Assembly (NCBI RefSeq): GCF_001303895.1 | Contig: NZ_LJSD01000017.1 | Coordinates: 123,404-187,403 of the forward strand | Reading direction: 5' to 3' | From: Mesorhizobium sp. 1M-11 | GTDB taxonomy: Bacteria > Pseudomonadota > Alphaproteobacteria > Rhizobiales > Rhizobiaceae | DNA length: 64,000 bases | Shown: positions 26,571-35,460 of the stretch, piece after piece | Position numbering within the stretch: the stretch's first letter is position 1 | Layout of the letters: every line of letters begins with the position of its first letter | The notes under the pieces: generated by a model | Told to the model about the DNA's origin: nothing | The model's input: the letters and a program-made list of their open reading frames with translations, nothing else | Database searches by the model: none | Position numbers and translations under genes: made by a program

Positions 26571-27263
26571 CTACCCTCCAAGATACAATCTATGCAGCTC
26601 GTCGGGCGAACGCAGCAGTGTCTTGCAGTCGCCGTCATACACGACCCGGCCGCGTCGCAGCACATAGGCGCGGTTGCCGATACCGAGGGCAAGGGCTGCG
26701 AACTGCTCGACCAAGAGGACGGCGAGGCCAGCATCCGCCAGCTTGCGCACCGCTGCCATCAGCCGAGAGACGATGACCGGGGCGAGCCCCGCTGACATTT
26801 CGTCGATCATCAGCACCTTCGGGCGGGTCAGCAGCGCGCGTGCAATGACCAGCATCTGCTGTTCGCCGCCTGACAGAAGTCCGGCGCGAATGGTGCGACG
26901 CTGCATCAGCTCCGGGAACAGGCCATATGCTTCGGAAAGATCGCTGCCGTCGCGCAGCGCCACCTTCATATTCTCTTCTGTGGTCAACTGGCTGAAGATG
27001 GTGCGGCCCTGCTCCACATGCGCCAGGCCTTCGCGCGAGCGCTGGCCGGGCCGGGCCTTCTGGATTTCGGAACCATCGATGGCGATGGTTCCGCCTGACA
27101 CCGGAATGATACCGGAGAGCCCTTCGAGCAGTGTCGTCTTGCCGGCGCCGTTGGCGCCCAGCACAACGCTGATCGAACCGCTTTCGACACGGGCATTGAT
27201 CTCGGTAACGACCGGCAGTTCGGAGCGGCTGATCGACAGCGAGGAAATGACAAGTTCACTCAT
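26571..27263 (-). CDS. livF: LivF-type ABC transporter ATP-binding protein
   Basis: 230 aa with Walker A GANGAGKTT, ABC signature LSGGEQQ, Walker B VLMIDE and the LivF-type C-terminus. It is one of the two ATPases energising a branched-chain-amino-acid/amide-type (HAAT) importer. It overlaps the upstream LivM-LivG fusion gene by 4 bases (ATGA) and is the last gene of the operon. Confidence 0.93.
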   Translation of the reverse strand: MSELVISSLSISRSELPVVTEINARVESGSISVVLGANGAGKTTLLEGLSGIIPVSGGTIAIDGSEIQKARPGQRSREGLAHVEQGRTIFSQLTTEENMKVALRDGSDLSEAYGLFPELMQRRTIRAGLLSGGEQQMLVIARALLTRPKVLMIDEMSAGLAPVIVSRLMAAVRKLADAGLAVLLVEQFAALALGIGNRAYVLRRGRVVYDGDCKTLLRSPDELHRLYLGG

Positions 27264-28972
27264 GCTGCGACACTCTCCTCAATGCCGAGATAGGCTCGTT
27301 TGACGGGCCCCTGATCCAGCACCACGGCGGGTGGCCCGGATGCGATGACGCGGCCGAAATCGAGCACAGTGACCTGGCTGCAGGCAGCACGGACAAGATC
27401 CATGTCGTGTTCTACCAGCAGTACGGAAGACCCGAAACGTGTGGGAATCTCCGCGATGCGCCTGCCGAGCCTCAGTGTCTCCTCGTGCGACTGTCCGGCT
27501 GCCGGTTCATCGAGGAGGATGACGGTAGGTCTTGCCGCAACCACGCCGGCAACGTCGAGCAGGCGACGCGTCCCGGCATCGACCGCCACCACGGGCGTTT
27601 CCGGGTCCGGGCAGTCCAGCCAATCCAGCATGGCGCGAACTTCAGCTTCGCTCAGGTTACCGGCGGCAAGGCGCAGATAACCGCCCACCGTCAGTTCCGG
27701 GGCGATGCGGTTGGTCTGCCATGTGCGGCGCACACCAGCCCTGGCCCTGACATGCGCTGCCTGCCCCTCCAGCGGTGTCTTTCCCAGCTTGATCGAACCT
27801 TCATATCTAGCGAGGAACCCCGAGACTGCGTCGATGAAGGTCGATTTGCCGGCCCCGTTCGGCCCGATCAGGCCAGCGACCGAACCGGCTGGGATGGTCA
27901 GATCGACACCATCGAGCGCCAACACCGCGCCATAACGCACGGTGAGCTTTTCGACGGTGAGTGCAGCCCCCTTCGCATGCTCGACAGGCGCCGGCAGATC
28001 GCCCTCGAATAAGGTGCTGCCGGCCGCCTTGCGCTGTGGCGCCAACTTGCGCAGCAGACGACGATAAGTCTCGCTCATCGTCTCGCCGGTCGACAATGCC
28101 TGTGTGGCGCCGAGCGCGAACAGCACGTTGCCGATATCCTGCGGCAGATCGAACCGGCGCAGGATTTCCGGGAACATGACGACGAGGATACCACCAATGA
28201 TGGCGCCTTCGGCGAAATGCGCGCCGGTCATGACAGCGACGGCATAGAGGCTGAGCGATTGCATCATGGAGAAATTCTCGGCAACCAGCGTGCCGAGATA
28301 GCCGGCGAGCAGACCACCCGAGATGCCGGCAATAAAGGCGCTGATGGCGAAAGCCGACAGCTTCGCCTTGGCGACACTGACGCCGTGCGCCGCAGCGGCG
28401 CGTTCGGAATGGCGCACTGCAAGCCAGGACGCGCCCAGCCGGGAGCGTGCCAGGAATTCGAGTGCAACGGCGATGGCCACATAGAAGATCAGAGCGAAGA
28501 CGAAGTAGCCTTCGTCGCTGTCGAACAGTGTCGGCCGCGGCACCTGGATGAAGGCGGTCTGGCCGGGAAATGTCATGGTCGCCAGGATGACGTCGAAGGC
28601 GGCAGCAAAAGACAAAGTGATGATGGCGAGATTGATGCCGCGCAGCCTTAAGGCCGGCAGGCCGATGGCCACCCCCAGCGGCACAGCAGCAAGACCGCCG
28701 AGCAGGATCCAGGTCGCCAGTCCGCCCGGCGCTTCGGCGATGTTCAAATATCCCACAGTCCAGGCGCCGACACCGGCGAAGGACATCTGGCAGAGCGCGA
28801 TCATGCCGGTGCGGCCGGCCACCAGTCCAAGGCTTTGCAGCGCCACGCCGGTGATCAGGACGGATGTCGCCAGGAACACCCAATAGGACGGCAGGAGCCC
28901 GGCGATGACACTGCCGAGAACCACGGCGGCGATGATGATTGTGAGCGAGGCCCGGATACTAGCGCGCGTCAT
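27260..28972 (-). CDS. livM: LivM-LivG fusion: ABC permease joined to ATPase
   Basis: 570 aa. Residues 1-300 are a LivM permease with about eight membrane helices (including GRTGMIALCQMSFAGVGAWTVGY and LAVRHSERAAAAHGVSV); residues 330-570 are a LivG ATPase with GPNGAGKST, a degenerate signature region and VILLDEPAAGQSHEE. Such fusions are known in this family. The ATG at 28972 overlaps the livH stop by 14 bases; the longer frame from 29089 is a shadow of livH. The signature LSGGQ is not clear: the aligned stretch reads AGTRRLLDVAGV. Confidence 0.9.
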   Translation of the reverse strand: MTRASIRASLTIIIAAVVLGSVIAGLLPSYWVFLATSVLITGVALQSLGLVAGRTGMIALCQMSFAGVGAWTVGYLNIAEAPGGLATWILLGGLAAVPLGVAIGLPALRLRGINLAIITLSFAAAFDVILATMTFPGQTAFIQVPRPTLFDSDEGYFVFALIFYVAIAVALEFLARSRLGASWLAVRHSERAAAAHGVSVAKAKLSAFAISAFIAGISGGLLAGYLGTLVAENFSMMQSLSLYAVAVMTGAHFAEGAIIGGILVVMFPEILRRFDLPQDIGNVLFALGATQALSTGETMSETYRRLLRKLAPQRKAAGSTLFEGDLPAPVEHAKGAALTVEKLTVRYGAVLALDGVDLTIPAGSVAGLIGPNGAGKSTFIDAVSGFLARYEGSIKLGKTPLEGQAAHVRARAGVRRTWQTNRIAPELTVGGYLRLAAGNLSEAEVRAMLDWLDCPDPETPVVAVDAGTRRLLDVAGVVAARPTVILLDEPAAGQSHEETLRLGRRIAEIPTRFGSSVLLVEHDMDLVRAACSQVTVLDFGRVIASGPPAVVLDQGPVKRAYLGIEESVAA

Positions 28973-29828
28973 CCCAGCGAGCCTCCCTTTGCGACCACAG
29001 AAGCACGGCCAGGATGACCAGGAATGGAATGGCGCTGCGGTATTGGCTGATCGAGTCGACCGAACTCGCCAGGCCTTCGACGACGCCAAGCAGGATGCCG
29101 CCGGCCAGCGTCAGCCAGAAGCTGCGGAACAGCCCGACCAGCGCGGCGGCGAGCGCCGGCACGACGAGCAGGCTGAGCGTCATGAAATTCGGCGAGCGCT
29201 GCGGCGCGATGATCATCAGCGCGAAGGTGGTGAAGGCGCCGGTCGCGCCCCATACCAGCAGCGACAGCAGCCTCACCTTCACGCCGATCAGTTCGGCGGC
29301 CAGCGGCCGGTCCGACAGCGCGCGCAGATGCAGGCCGATGCGGGTACGGTTGAGAAACAGATCGGACAGCACGGTGAAGAGCACGGCAAGGCCGATGGTG
29401 AGCACGGAGGCGATAGTCACTTCGACGCCCGCCATGCGAAACGCGGAACCCGGAAACAGGTCCGGCATGACACGAGGATGCTGGCCACCGGTCAATCTGA
29501 GGCCGATCGCGATCAGGCCGACCAGAAGCGCCGCCGTCACCGCCGCCTTGGTGGACGGGTTTGCTTCCGCGAACCAGCGCGTCATGATGAAACCAATCAG
29601 CACGCCAACCGCAGCACCGACCAGGATGCCGGCAATCACCGACGGAAAGGTCGGATAGCCGGACTCGGTCAAGGCAATCAGAGCGAAGGTGCCGGCCGAA
29701 CCGATCGCAGCGCCGGTGAAATTGACCACCGCGACAAGCCGGTAGGTGAAGACGGCGCAGACGCCGAGCAGCGCATAGGTGCCGCCGGCTGTCAGCCCCG
29801 CAATGGCGGGTGTGAGAAACGAATTCAT
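28959..29828 (-). CDS. livH: LivH-type ABC transporter permease
   Basis: 289 aa, about eight membrane helices, with the family pattern near the N-terminus (GLTAGGTYALLGVCAVFTYRLVAVVNFTGAAIGSAG) and the EAA-like loop (LRALSDRPLAAELIGV). Inner-membrane permease paired with the LivM-LivG fusion. It lies 60 bases after the binding-protein gene, behind an attenuator hairpin. Confidence 0.93.
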   Translation of the reverse strand: MNSFLTPAIAGLTAGGTYALLGVCAVFTYRLVAVVNFTGAAIGSAGTFALIALTESGYPTFPSVIAGILVGAAVGVLIGFIMTRWFAEANPSTKAAVTAALLVGLIAIGLRLTGGQHPRVMPDLFPGSAFRMAGVEVTIASVLTIGLAVLFTVLSDLFLNRTRIGLHLRALSDRPLAAELIGVKVRLLSLLVWGATGAFTTFALMIIAPQRSPNFMTLSLLVVPALAAALVGLFRSFWLTLAGGILLGVVEGLASSVDSISQYRSAIPFLVILAVLLWSQREARWDDAR

Positions 29829-29848
29829 CGATGATCCCGAATGAGAAA

Positions 29849-29879
29849 AGAGGACGGCAGAACATGTCTGCCGTCCTCT
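29849..29879 (-). terminator. Attenuator/terminator between the binding-protein gene and livH
   Basis: A perfect 13-base inverted repeat (AGAGGACGGCAGA / TCTGCCGTCCTCT) with a 5-base loop. On the minus strand it starts one base after the livK stop codon region and is followed by TTTTCTC. This should terminate part of the transcription so the binding protein is made in excess over the membrane parts. Confidence 0.8.
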
Positions 29880-29888
29880 AGTCAGCGG

Positions 29889-31073
29889 CTACTTTGCGTC
29901 AGGAAGCACGACCCATTCCGGTGTTTCCACCTTCCAAGCCCCGCTTTCGAGCTTCATGACCTTGGTAGCGCGCATCGGCGAATGGGTCTTTGCTTCACCG
30001 AATACGTAAGGCGAGCCGGCGAGCGGATCGGAGATCGGCTTCATTTCCAGAAGCGCCTTGGTCACGCTTTCGCGTGTCACCTCACCGTCGATGCCCTCGA
30101 TGACCTTGAGGAACATCTTGGCGGCCAGATAACCGCCCTGCGAGAAAGCGGTCAGCGGCCGGCCGGCCTTGTTCATGTCGGCAATCCACTGCGCGTTGGC
30201 GGCCGAACCGGTTTCGGTGAAAGGCTCCCACTCGGTGCCGACATAGATCGGCTGCTTCGTGTCGGCGAGTGCCTTGGCCACCTGCACCGTGTAGCCCGGC
30301 GCCAGGAACAGCCAATTGATGCCGGTGATCTTCTGGGCATCCACCGTCTTGATCAGCTGTACCACCTGCGGCTCGACCTGGTTGGTCAGCACGGTGTCGC
30401 AGCCTGCATCACGCGCCTTGATGACATACGGCGTGAGATCGCCCTGGAATGGCAAGGTGAGGTCAAGCAGATGCACCTTCTGACCGCTGATCTTCTCCCA
30501 GTCCTCGATGCCCTTCTTGTAGGCTTCCTGGGTGCCGCCGATGATGATGAAGAAAGCGCAGAACTTCTGGCTCTTCAGCACATTGGTTGCGTAGTAGCCC
30601 ATGGCGGTCGACAGTGTGAACGGGCCGACATTGACGGGTGCAACGCTGGGTGAAGAAAAACATGCAGCATCGACGCCAAGACCCTGAACTGAAGATATTT
30701 TCTTGCGGTTGTAGTTGACGGCGTTGACGGCGCAATCGAGCAGGCTTCCCGAACCGACAAGGGCGACGGCCTCCTTGTTGTCGATCAGGTCGCGTGCGGC
30801 TTGGGCGGCAACGGCGGGGTCGGCCTTGTCGTCGGCAATGGTGTATTCAATCTTGCAGCCGTTGATGCCGCCGGCAGCGTTGACGGCATCGAACGCAGCC
30901 TGTGTCGCCTTTGGTACCTCGCTGAAATCGGCAGGGCCGGTGATGGTCGAAACCGCGCCGACCTTGATGGTGCCATTGGCGCAGGTCGGGCCTGCGGCCG
31001 CGGCGCCTCCCGTCAGTGCGCCGATACCGATCGCGGCAAAGACGCCAGAAAGCAAAGCTGATTTCCAATGCAT
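29889..31073 (-). CDS. livK: Periplasmic substrate-binding protein of a HAAT-type ABC importer
   Basis: 394 aa with signal peptide (ALLSGVFAAIGIGALTGGAAAAG) and the Peripla_BP_6 pattern (IKVGAVSTITGPADFSEVPKATQAAFDAVNAAGGINGCKIEYTIADDKADP). It has several Cys residues (TCANG, NGCK, LDCAV, AACF, FCAF, AGCD), more than usual for LivK. It delivers an unknown amino-acid-like ligand to the LivH/LivMG/LivF complex. Confidence 0.92.
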   Translation of the reverse strand: MHWKSALLSGVFAAIGIGALTGGAAAAGPTCANGTIKVGAVSTITGPADFSEVPKATQAAFDAVNAAGGINGCKIEYTIADDKADPAVAAQAARDLIDNKEAVALVGSGSLLDCAVNAVNYNRKKISSVQGLGVDAACFSSPSVAPVNVGPFTLSTAMGYYATNVLKSQKFCAFFIIIGGTQEAYKKGIEDWEKISGQKVHLLDLTLPFQGDLTPYVIKARDAGCDTVLTNQVEPQVVQLIKTVDAQKITGINWLFLAPGYTVQVAKALADTKQPIYVGTEWEPFTETGSAANAQWIADMNKAGRPLTAFSQGGYLAAKMFLKVIEGIDGEVTRESVTKALLEMKPISDPLAGSPYVFGEAKTHSPMRATKVMKLESGAWKVETPEWVVLPDAK

Positions 31074-31103
31074 TTTTCTCTCTCCCCTTGGTTTGGTTGA
31101 TTG

Positions 31104-32195
31104 TTACGCTGCATGCCTTTCGGGCCCTTTGGCGGGGCGAACTCCGGCGAATTTCACAAGCGTCCGTTCAATGGTTTCGTACGCGATATCGCGCACGATG
31201 AAGACAAGCCGGGTGCGGCGATCCGGCGACGGCCATGACTCCAGCCTGGCCGGCGGATGAAACACATGCTGCACGCCATGCAGCACCAGCGGCCGATCGA
31301 GGTCGTCGGCGACGCAGACCAGGCCTTTGAGGCGAAGAAGGTCCTCTCCCTTCAATGCCGCGATGTAGTCCAACCATGTTGCGAAGGCTGCCCATTCCAC
31401 CGGTTCGTCAATGACAAAGCTGTAGGACTGGATACCGTGATGGAGACCCTGATCATGATGGTGGTGGTGATCATGGTGATCGCAGTCCGGCCCGCATTCA
31501 TGATCGTGGATCGACTGCGCGGCTCTGTCGAACCAGGCAGCGACCTGATCGGCGCGCGCCTCAGAACCTGGCGTTTCGGCATCGAGAAGGGTTTCCAGCG
31601 CCGCGTCCGCCGCGAGACAGCGCTCTGCTGCCGGTGCAAGCGCTGCAAGCCTGTGCTGAAGCGCATCCACCGTCCAGCCGTCGACAAGATCGGCCTTGGT
31701 GATGATCAGGCGGTCTGCCACGGCCACCTGCTTGGCGGCCTCGGCGTGACGCTCCAGCGTCGCCGGGCCGTTGACGGCATCAACCGTGGTGACCACGCCT
31801 GCGATCCGGTAGCGACCGGCGAGTTCCGGTTCCGCAATCAGCGTGTGCAGGATCGGTGCCGGATCAGCCAGACCGGTCGTCTCGATTACGACACGGCTGA
31901 GCTGAGGCAATTCGCCATCGGCGGCGCGCCGGTGCAATGCCTTCAGCGTCTCGACCAGATCACCGCGCACCGTGCAGCACACGCAGCCATTGTCGAGCAG
32001 TTGGAACTGTTCTTCGCTGGCTTCGATCAGCAGGTGGTCGAGCCCGATCTCGCCGAACTCGTTGACGATGACGGCCGCACCCGCGAGCGACGGTTCCTTG
32101 AGCAGCCGGTTGAGCAGCGTCGTCTTGCCGGAGCCGAGGAAGCCGGTGAGGATGGTGACCGGGACAAGCCGGTGGGCAGGATCAGGTTCGCTCAT
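31104..32195 (-). CDS. CobW/COG0523 family metal-chaperone GTPase
   Basis: 363 aa. The P-loop [15 protein letters not shown], the metal-binding CVCC motif ([12 protein letters not shown]), [10 protein letters not shown] and the TKADL G4 motif are all present, followed by a His-rich loop ([17 protein letters not shown], about residues 240-256) and a CobW C-terminal domain. Members insert or deliver Zn, Co, Ni or Fe to client enzymes. It overlaps the amidohydrolase gene by 14 bases, which suggests that this metalloenzyme is the client. Confidence 0.93.
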   Translation of the reverse strand: MSEPDPAHRLVPVTILTGFLGSGKTTLLNRLLKEPSLAGAAVIVNEFGEIGLDHLLIEASEEQFQLLDNGCVCCTVRGDLVETLKALHRRAADGELPQLSRVVIETTGLADPAPILHTLIAEPELAGRYRIAGVVTTVDAVNGPATLERHAEAAKQVAVADRLIITKADLVDGWTVDALQHRLAALAPAAERCLAADAALETLLDAETPGSEARADQVAAWFDRAAQSIHDHECGPDCDHHDHHHHHDQGLHHGIQSYSFVIDEPVEWAAFATWLDYIAALKGEDLLRLKGLVCVADDLDRPLVLHGVQHVFHPPARLESWPSPDRRTRLVFIVRDIAYETIERTLVKFAGVRPAKGPERHAA

Positions 32196-33846
32196 ACACC
32201 ACCCTTCCCTCGAACCAGGTCGTCATGACCTTGATGTCGGCGATCTCGTCGGCCGGGATTTCAAGCACGTTACGGTCAAGTTCGATGAAGTCCGCCGACT
32301 TGCCGACCTCGATCGAGCCGATCGTCTCGCCAAGCCCGATGGCGCGGGCCGAATTGATGGTGAAGATCTCCAGCGCGGTGGCAACGTCGATCGCCTCTTC
32401 CGGCCAAAGTGCCTCACCGGCGAATTCGCCGTTCGGGTTCTGGCGGGTGACCAGGCCTTCGATGCCGTTCCATGGGTCGGGATTGGGCATGACCGGCCAG
32501 TCGGAGCCGCCTGCCAGCAGCGCCCCGGCAGCCAGCAGCTGCTTGTTCGGCCAGAAGCGCAGTGCACGCTCCACGCCCATTGCCTGCTTATGGCCCTCCA
32601 GGAAGCTGGTCGGATACCAGAGGAACGGCGAAAGGTCGGCGGCGACGCCAAGTTCAGCGAAGCGCGGAATGTCGCCAGGTGCGATATAGCTGGCATGCGC
32701 GATGTGATGGATCAGCCTGGTCGGGCCGTTGAAGGAGCGCACGACATCGATGGCATCCAGCGCCTGGGAGACGGCGGCATCGCCGGCGCAATGGATCTTC
32801 ACCGCAAGCCCGAGCTTTTCGCACTTGCCAACCCAGCGGATCAGGTCCGGCACCGTAACGATGGTCGAGCCGCGGAAGCAGCAGCCGAGGATCGGATCGG
32901 CGACGTAAGGCTCGTGGAAGGCGGCGGTCTTGGCGCCCGGCACGCCGTCCAGGAAGACCTTGACGAAATCCGGCTTGGCATGGGCGCTGCGATACTGATC
33001 CTTCAAGGCGATCAGCTCGTCGCCGGCAATGCCGAACATGAAGGATGGCTCGACGGCCGGCATCGCCGAGACCGACCAGGCCGTCAGTTCACCGCGATCG
33101 TCCAGCCCTTTGAGGGCAGCCAGGATCGGCTGCATGGCGGCCGCGTCGAGGAACGCCGTCACGCCATAGGAATTCAGAGTGGAGATGGACTGCGCCATAG
33201 CGGACCGGTCCATTTCCTCGGTGTAGTAGCCGGAATTGGCGATCACGCTTTCAACCAGACCGGAGGCGGATTCGATCATCAGGCCTGTCGGCGCACCGGT
33301 TGTCGGGTCTCGGCCGATGGAACCCTGGTCGGGATCGGGTGTGTCCCTGGTGACGCCTGCCAGCCGCATCGCCTCCGAATTGACCCAGCGGTTGTGGTAG
33401 CTGTCGTCGCGTAGCATCACCGGCCGGCCTTGAGCCGCGGCATCCAGCTTGGCGAGCGCTTCCAGGCTGTTCAGCTTCCCATGCAGGTCACTGCCCCACT
33501 GGCCGCCGATGATCCAGCTGGCCGGCGCTGTGGAAGCCGCTTTCTCGCGCACCTTCTCGACAATGGTCTCGAAGCTGGACGTCGAGGCATAGCGCAATTC
33601 GAACAGCTCCGCCTGGCCACCCATCATCAGATGGGCGTGAACGTCGACGACGCCCGGCATCAGCATCGCACCCTTGAGGTCGATAGAGCGCGTGCTGCTT
33701 CCGGTAAAAGCTGCGACGCTCGCCGCATCGCCGACCGCTACGATGCGGCCGCCCTTCACCGCCACATGCGATGCCCAGGCCTGTTTGCGGTTCATCGTGT
33801 AGATGCGGCCGTTCCCGAGAACCAGATCGGCACTTTTGTCAGGCAT
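32182..33846 (-). CDS. YtcJ-like amidohydrolase family metal-dependent hydrolase
   Basis: 554 aa. The N-terminal metal site VDVHAHL follows the beta-sandwich start ([35 protein letters not shown]), and an HCAGDAAV motif and a C-terminal [17 protein letters not shown] motif are typical of the YtcJ/amidohydrolase_3 group. Such enzymes hydrolyse N-acyl or amide bonds. The start at 33846 has GGAGGA 6 bases upstream. The gene is first in a pair with the CobW gene; it lies downstream of the SDR/aminotransferase genes on the same strand. Confidence 0.9.
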   Translation of the reverse strand: MPDKSADLVLGNGRIYTMNRKQAWASHVAVKGGRIVAVGDAASVAAFTGSSTRSIDLKGAMLMPGVVDVHAHLMMGGQAELFELRYASTSSFETIVEKVREKAASTAPASWIIGGQWGSDLHGKLNSLEALAKLDAAAQGRPVMLRDDSYHNRWVNSEAMRLAGVTRDTPDPDQGSIGRDPTTGAPTGLMIESASGLVESVIANSGYYTEEMDRSAMAQSISTLNSYGVTAFLDAAAMQPILAALKGLDDRGELTAWSVSAMPAVEPSFMFGIAGDELIALKDQYRSAHAKPDFVKVFLDGVPGAKTAAFHEPYVADPILGCCFRGSTIVTVPDLIRWVGKCEKLGLAVKIHCAGDAAVSQALDAIDVVRSFNGPTRLIHHIAHASYIAPGDIPRFAELGVAADLSPFLWYPTSFLEGHKQAMGVERALRFWPNKQLLAAGALLAGGSDWPVMPNPDPWNGIEGLVTRQNPNGEFAGEALWPEEAIDVATALEIFTINSARAIGLGETIGSIEVGKSADFIELDRNVLEIPADEIADIKVMTTWFEGRVVYERT

Positions 33847-33889
33847 TCTATTTCCTCCACCCATTCATTCGGCCGCTGCCGTATTCCTC

Positions 33890-34663
33890 TCACACCGCCC
33901 TATTCTGGGTCGGTGCCCGCCCTCCGCCGTCAGCAACCAAAACCGCGCCCGTCACGAACGACGCCTCGTCGGAAGCCAGGAACAGACAGCAGGACGCGAT
34001 CTCGGCTGGCTCGGCGATGCGCCGCAAAGCAATGCGGCCGGTCAGCGCCGCGAATTCCTGCTCCGGCGTCGAACCGTTGGCGGTTGCCGCAGCCTCCATC
34101 TCCTCCTCGCTCATCGGCGTGCGCACCCAGCCTGGCGCCAGCGCGTTGGCGCGGATGCCATCAGGTCCATGCGAGTAGGCAAGTGAGCGTGTGTAGGACA
34201 CCAGCGCCGCCTTGCTCGCCGAGTAGGCGGCGTTCTGTGCGCTGGCATTGAAGGCGCCGACCGAGGCGATGTTGACGACAGAACCGCCTTTTTTCTTCAA
34301 CAACGGCAGCGCGGCCCGGCACATCATCATCGTGCCGGTGACGTTGACGGCAAAGGTCTTCTCCCAGACCTCGTTGGACACGGTTTCCGGTTCGTCCGGA
34401 ATCAGCAATCCGGCTGCATTGACGAGGATATCGACCTGGCCGCCGCAGGCATCGATGGCGCGCGTCACATCGGCACTGTCGGTGATGTCGCCATGCACGG
34501 CCTTGCCACGACTGGCCTTGGCTGCGTCGTCAAGCGCGTCGCCCCCCAGGCCAAACAGGACAATTTCAGCGCCCTGCTTGCTGAAGAGCTCCGCCGTCGC
34601 CCGCCCCATGCCGGTAGCGGCTCCGGTGATCAGCGCCTTGCGACCCTGCAAACGCCCGCTCAC
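33890..34663 (-). CDS. SDR-family oxidoreductase
   Basis: 257 aa classical short-chain dehydrogenase: cofactor motif TGAATGMG, NAAG, catalytic Ser and YSASK with following Pro-Gly (APGWVRTP). The GTG start at 34663 overlaps the upstream SDR stop (GTGA) and has GGGGGC upstream. It probably oxidises an alcohol or reduces a ketone in the same pathway as the neighbouring SDR and aminotransferase. Confidence 0.92.
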   Translation of the reverse strand: MSGRLQGRKALITGAATGMGRATAELFSKQGAEIVLFGLGGDALDDAAKASRGKAVHGDITDSADVTRAIDACGGQVDILVNAAGLLIPDEPETVSNEVWEKTFAVNVTGTMMMCRAALPLLKKKGGSVVNIASVGAFNASAQNAAYSASKAALVSYTRSLAYSHGPDGIRANALAPGWVRTPMSEEEMEAAATANGSTPEQEFAALTGRIALRRIAEPAEIASCCLFLASDEASFVTGAVLVADGGGRAPTQNRAV

Positions 34664-35457
34664 GACAGCCCCCAATACTTTTCGACCGCGAAGCCGGTCT
34701 CGGGCAGCGTGGAGCCGCCGTCGACGACGATGGTCTGCCCCGTGGTGTACTTGGCCTCGACGGACGCCAGATAGAGCATGGCATAGGCGATATCGTCGGC
34801 CTCGCCGTAGCGCCCGACAGGGATGAACTGGCTGAGCCTGTTTGCCACTTCGGGCTTGCTCATCGAGCCACGGTCCTTGGCGATGAAGCCAGGCTCGACG
34901 CCGTTCACGGTGATGCCGTCGCGGGCATATTCGAAGGCGGCGCCACGGATGAAGGCATTCACGCCAGCCTTGGCCGCCGAATAATGCGCCCCGCCGGCCA
35001 TGGCGACCCGCGCCGAGACCGACGACGTTACCAGGATGCGGCCGAAATTGCGCCCGCGCATGATGGGTGCCGCCGCCTGAGCCAGCCAGAAGCAGGCCTT
35101 GAGGTTCAGCGACAGCGCTTGCTCCAGCTTGTCTTCGTCGAGCTCATCGATCGAAGCCCAGGGACAGCCGCCGGCATTGTGCACGACGATATCGAGCCGC
35201 CCTGCTCCCGAAGCCGCATTGCCGACGACCTCGTGGAGTTCCGAACGGCCGAGACCGGGCAGCGGCACGGCACGGACCGACAGGCTGCGGGCGGTGAGCT
35301 CCGCAGCAAGCGCCTCCGCCACATCAAAGGTACGGTTGGCGATTACGACGGAGGCTCCGGCCTCGGCAAAACGCGTGGCGATCGCGGCACCGATGCCGCG
35401 CCCACCGCCTGTCACCAACGCTATCCGTCCGGTCAGATCGAAGCCCGGCGTACCCAT
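34660..35457 (-). CDS. SDR-family oxidoreductase
   Basis: 265 aa classical SDR: TGGGRGIG, NAGG, TSSVSAR, and YSAAK with EPGFI. It differs from its downstream neighbour enough to be a separate function, not a recent duplicate. It starts 3 bases after the aminotransferase stop. Confidence 0.92.
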   Translation of the reverse strand: MGTPGFDLTGRIALVTGGGRGIGAAIATRFAEAGASVVIANRTFDVAEALAAELTARSLSVRAVPLPGLGRSELHEVVGNAASGAGRLDIVVHNAGGCPWASIDELDEDKLEQALSLNLKACFWLAQAAAPIMRGRNFGRILVTSSVSARVAMAGGAHYSAAKAGVNAFIRGAAFEYARDGITVNGVEPGFIAKDRGSMSKPEVANRLSQFIPVGRYGEADDIAYAMLYLASVEAKYTTGQTIVVDGGSTLPETGFAVEKYWGLS

Positions 35458-35460
35458 TGC

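Noticed and set aside
28973..29089. Longer N-terminus of the LivM-LivG fusion
   Set aside because: It is Ser/Trp-rich shadow sequence of livH; the membrane domain begins at the ATG at 28972.
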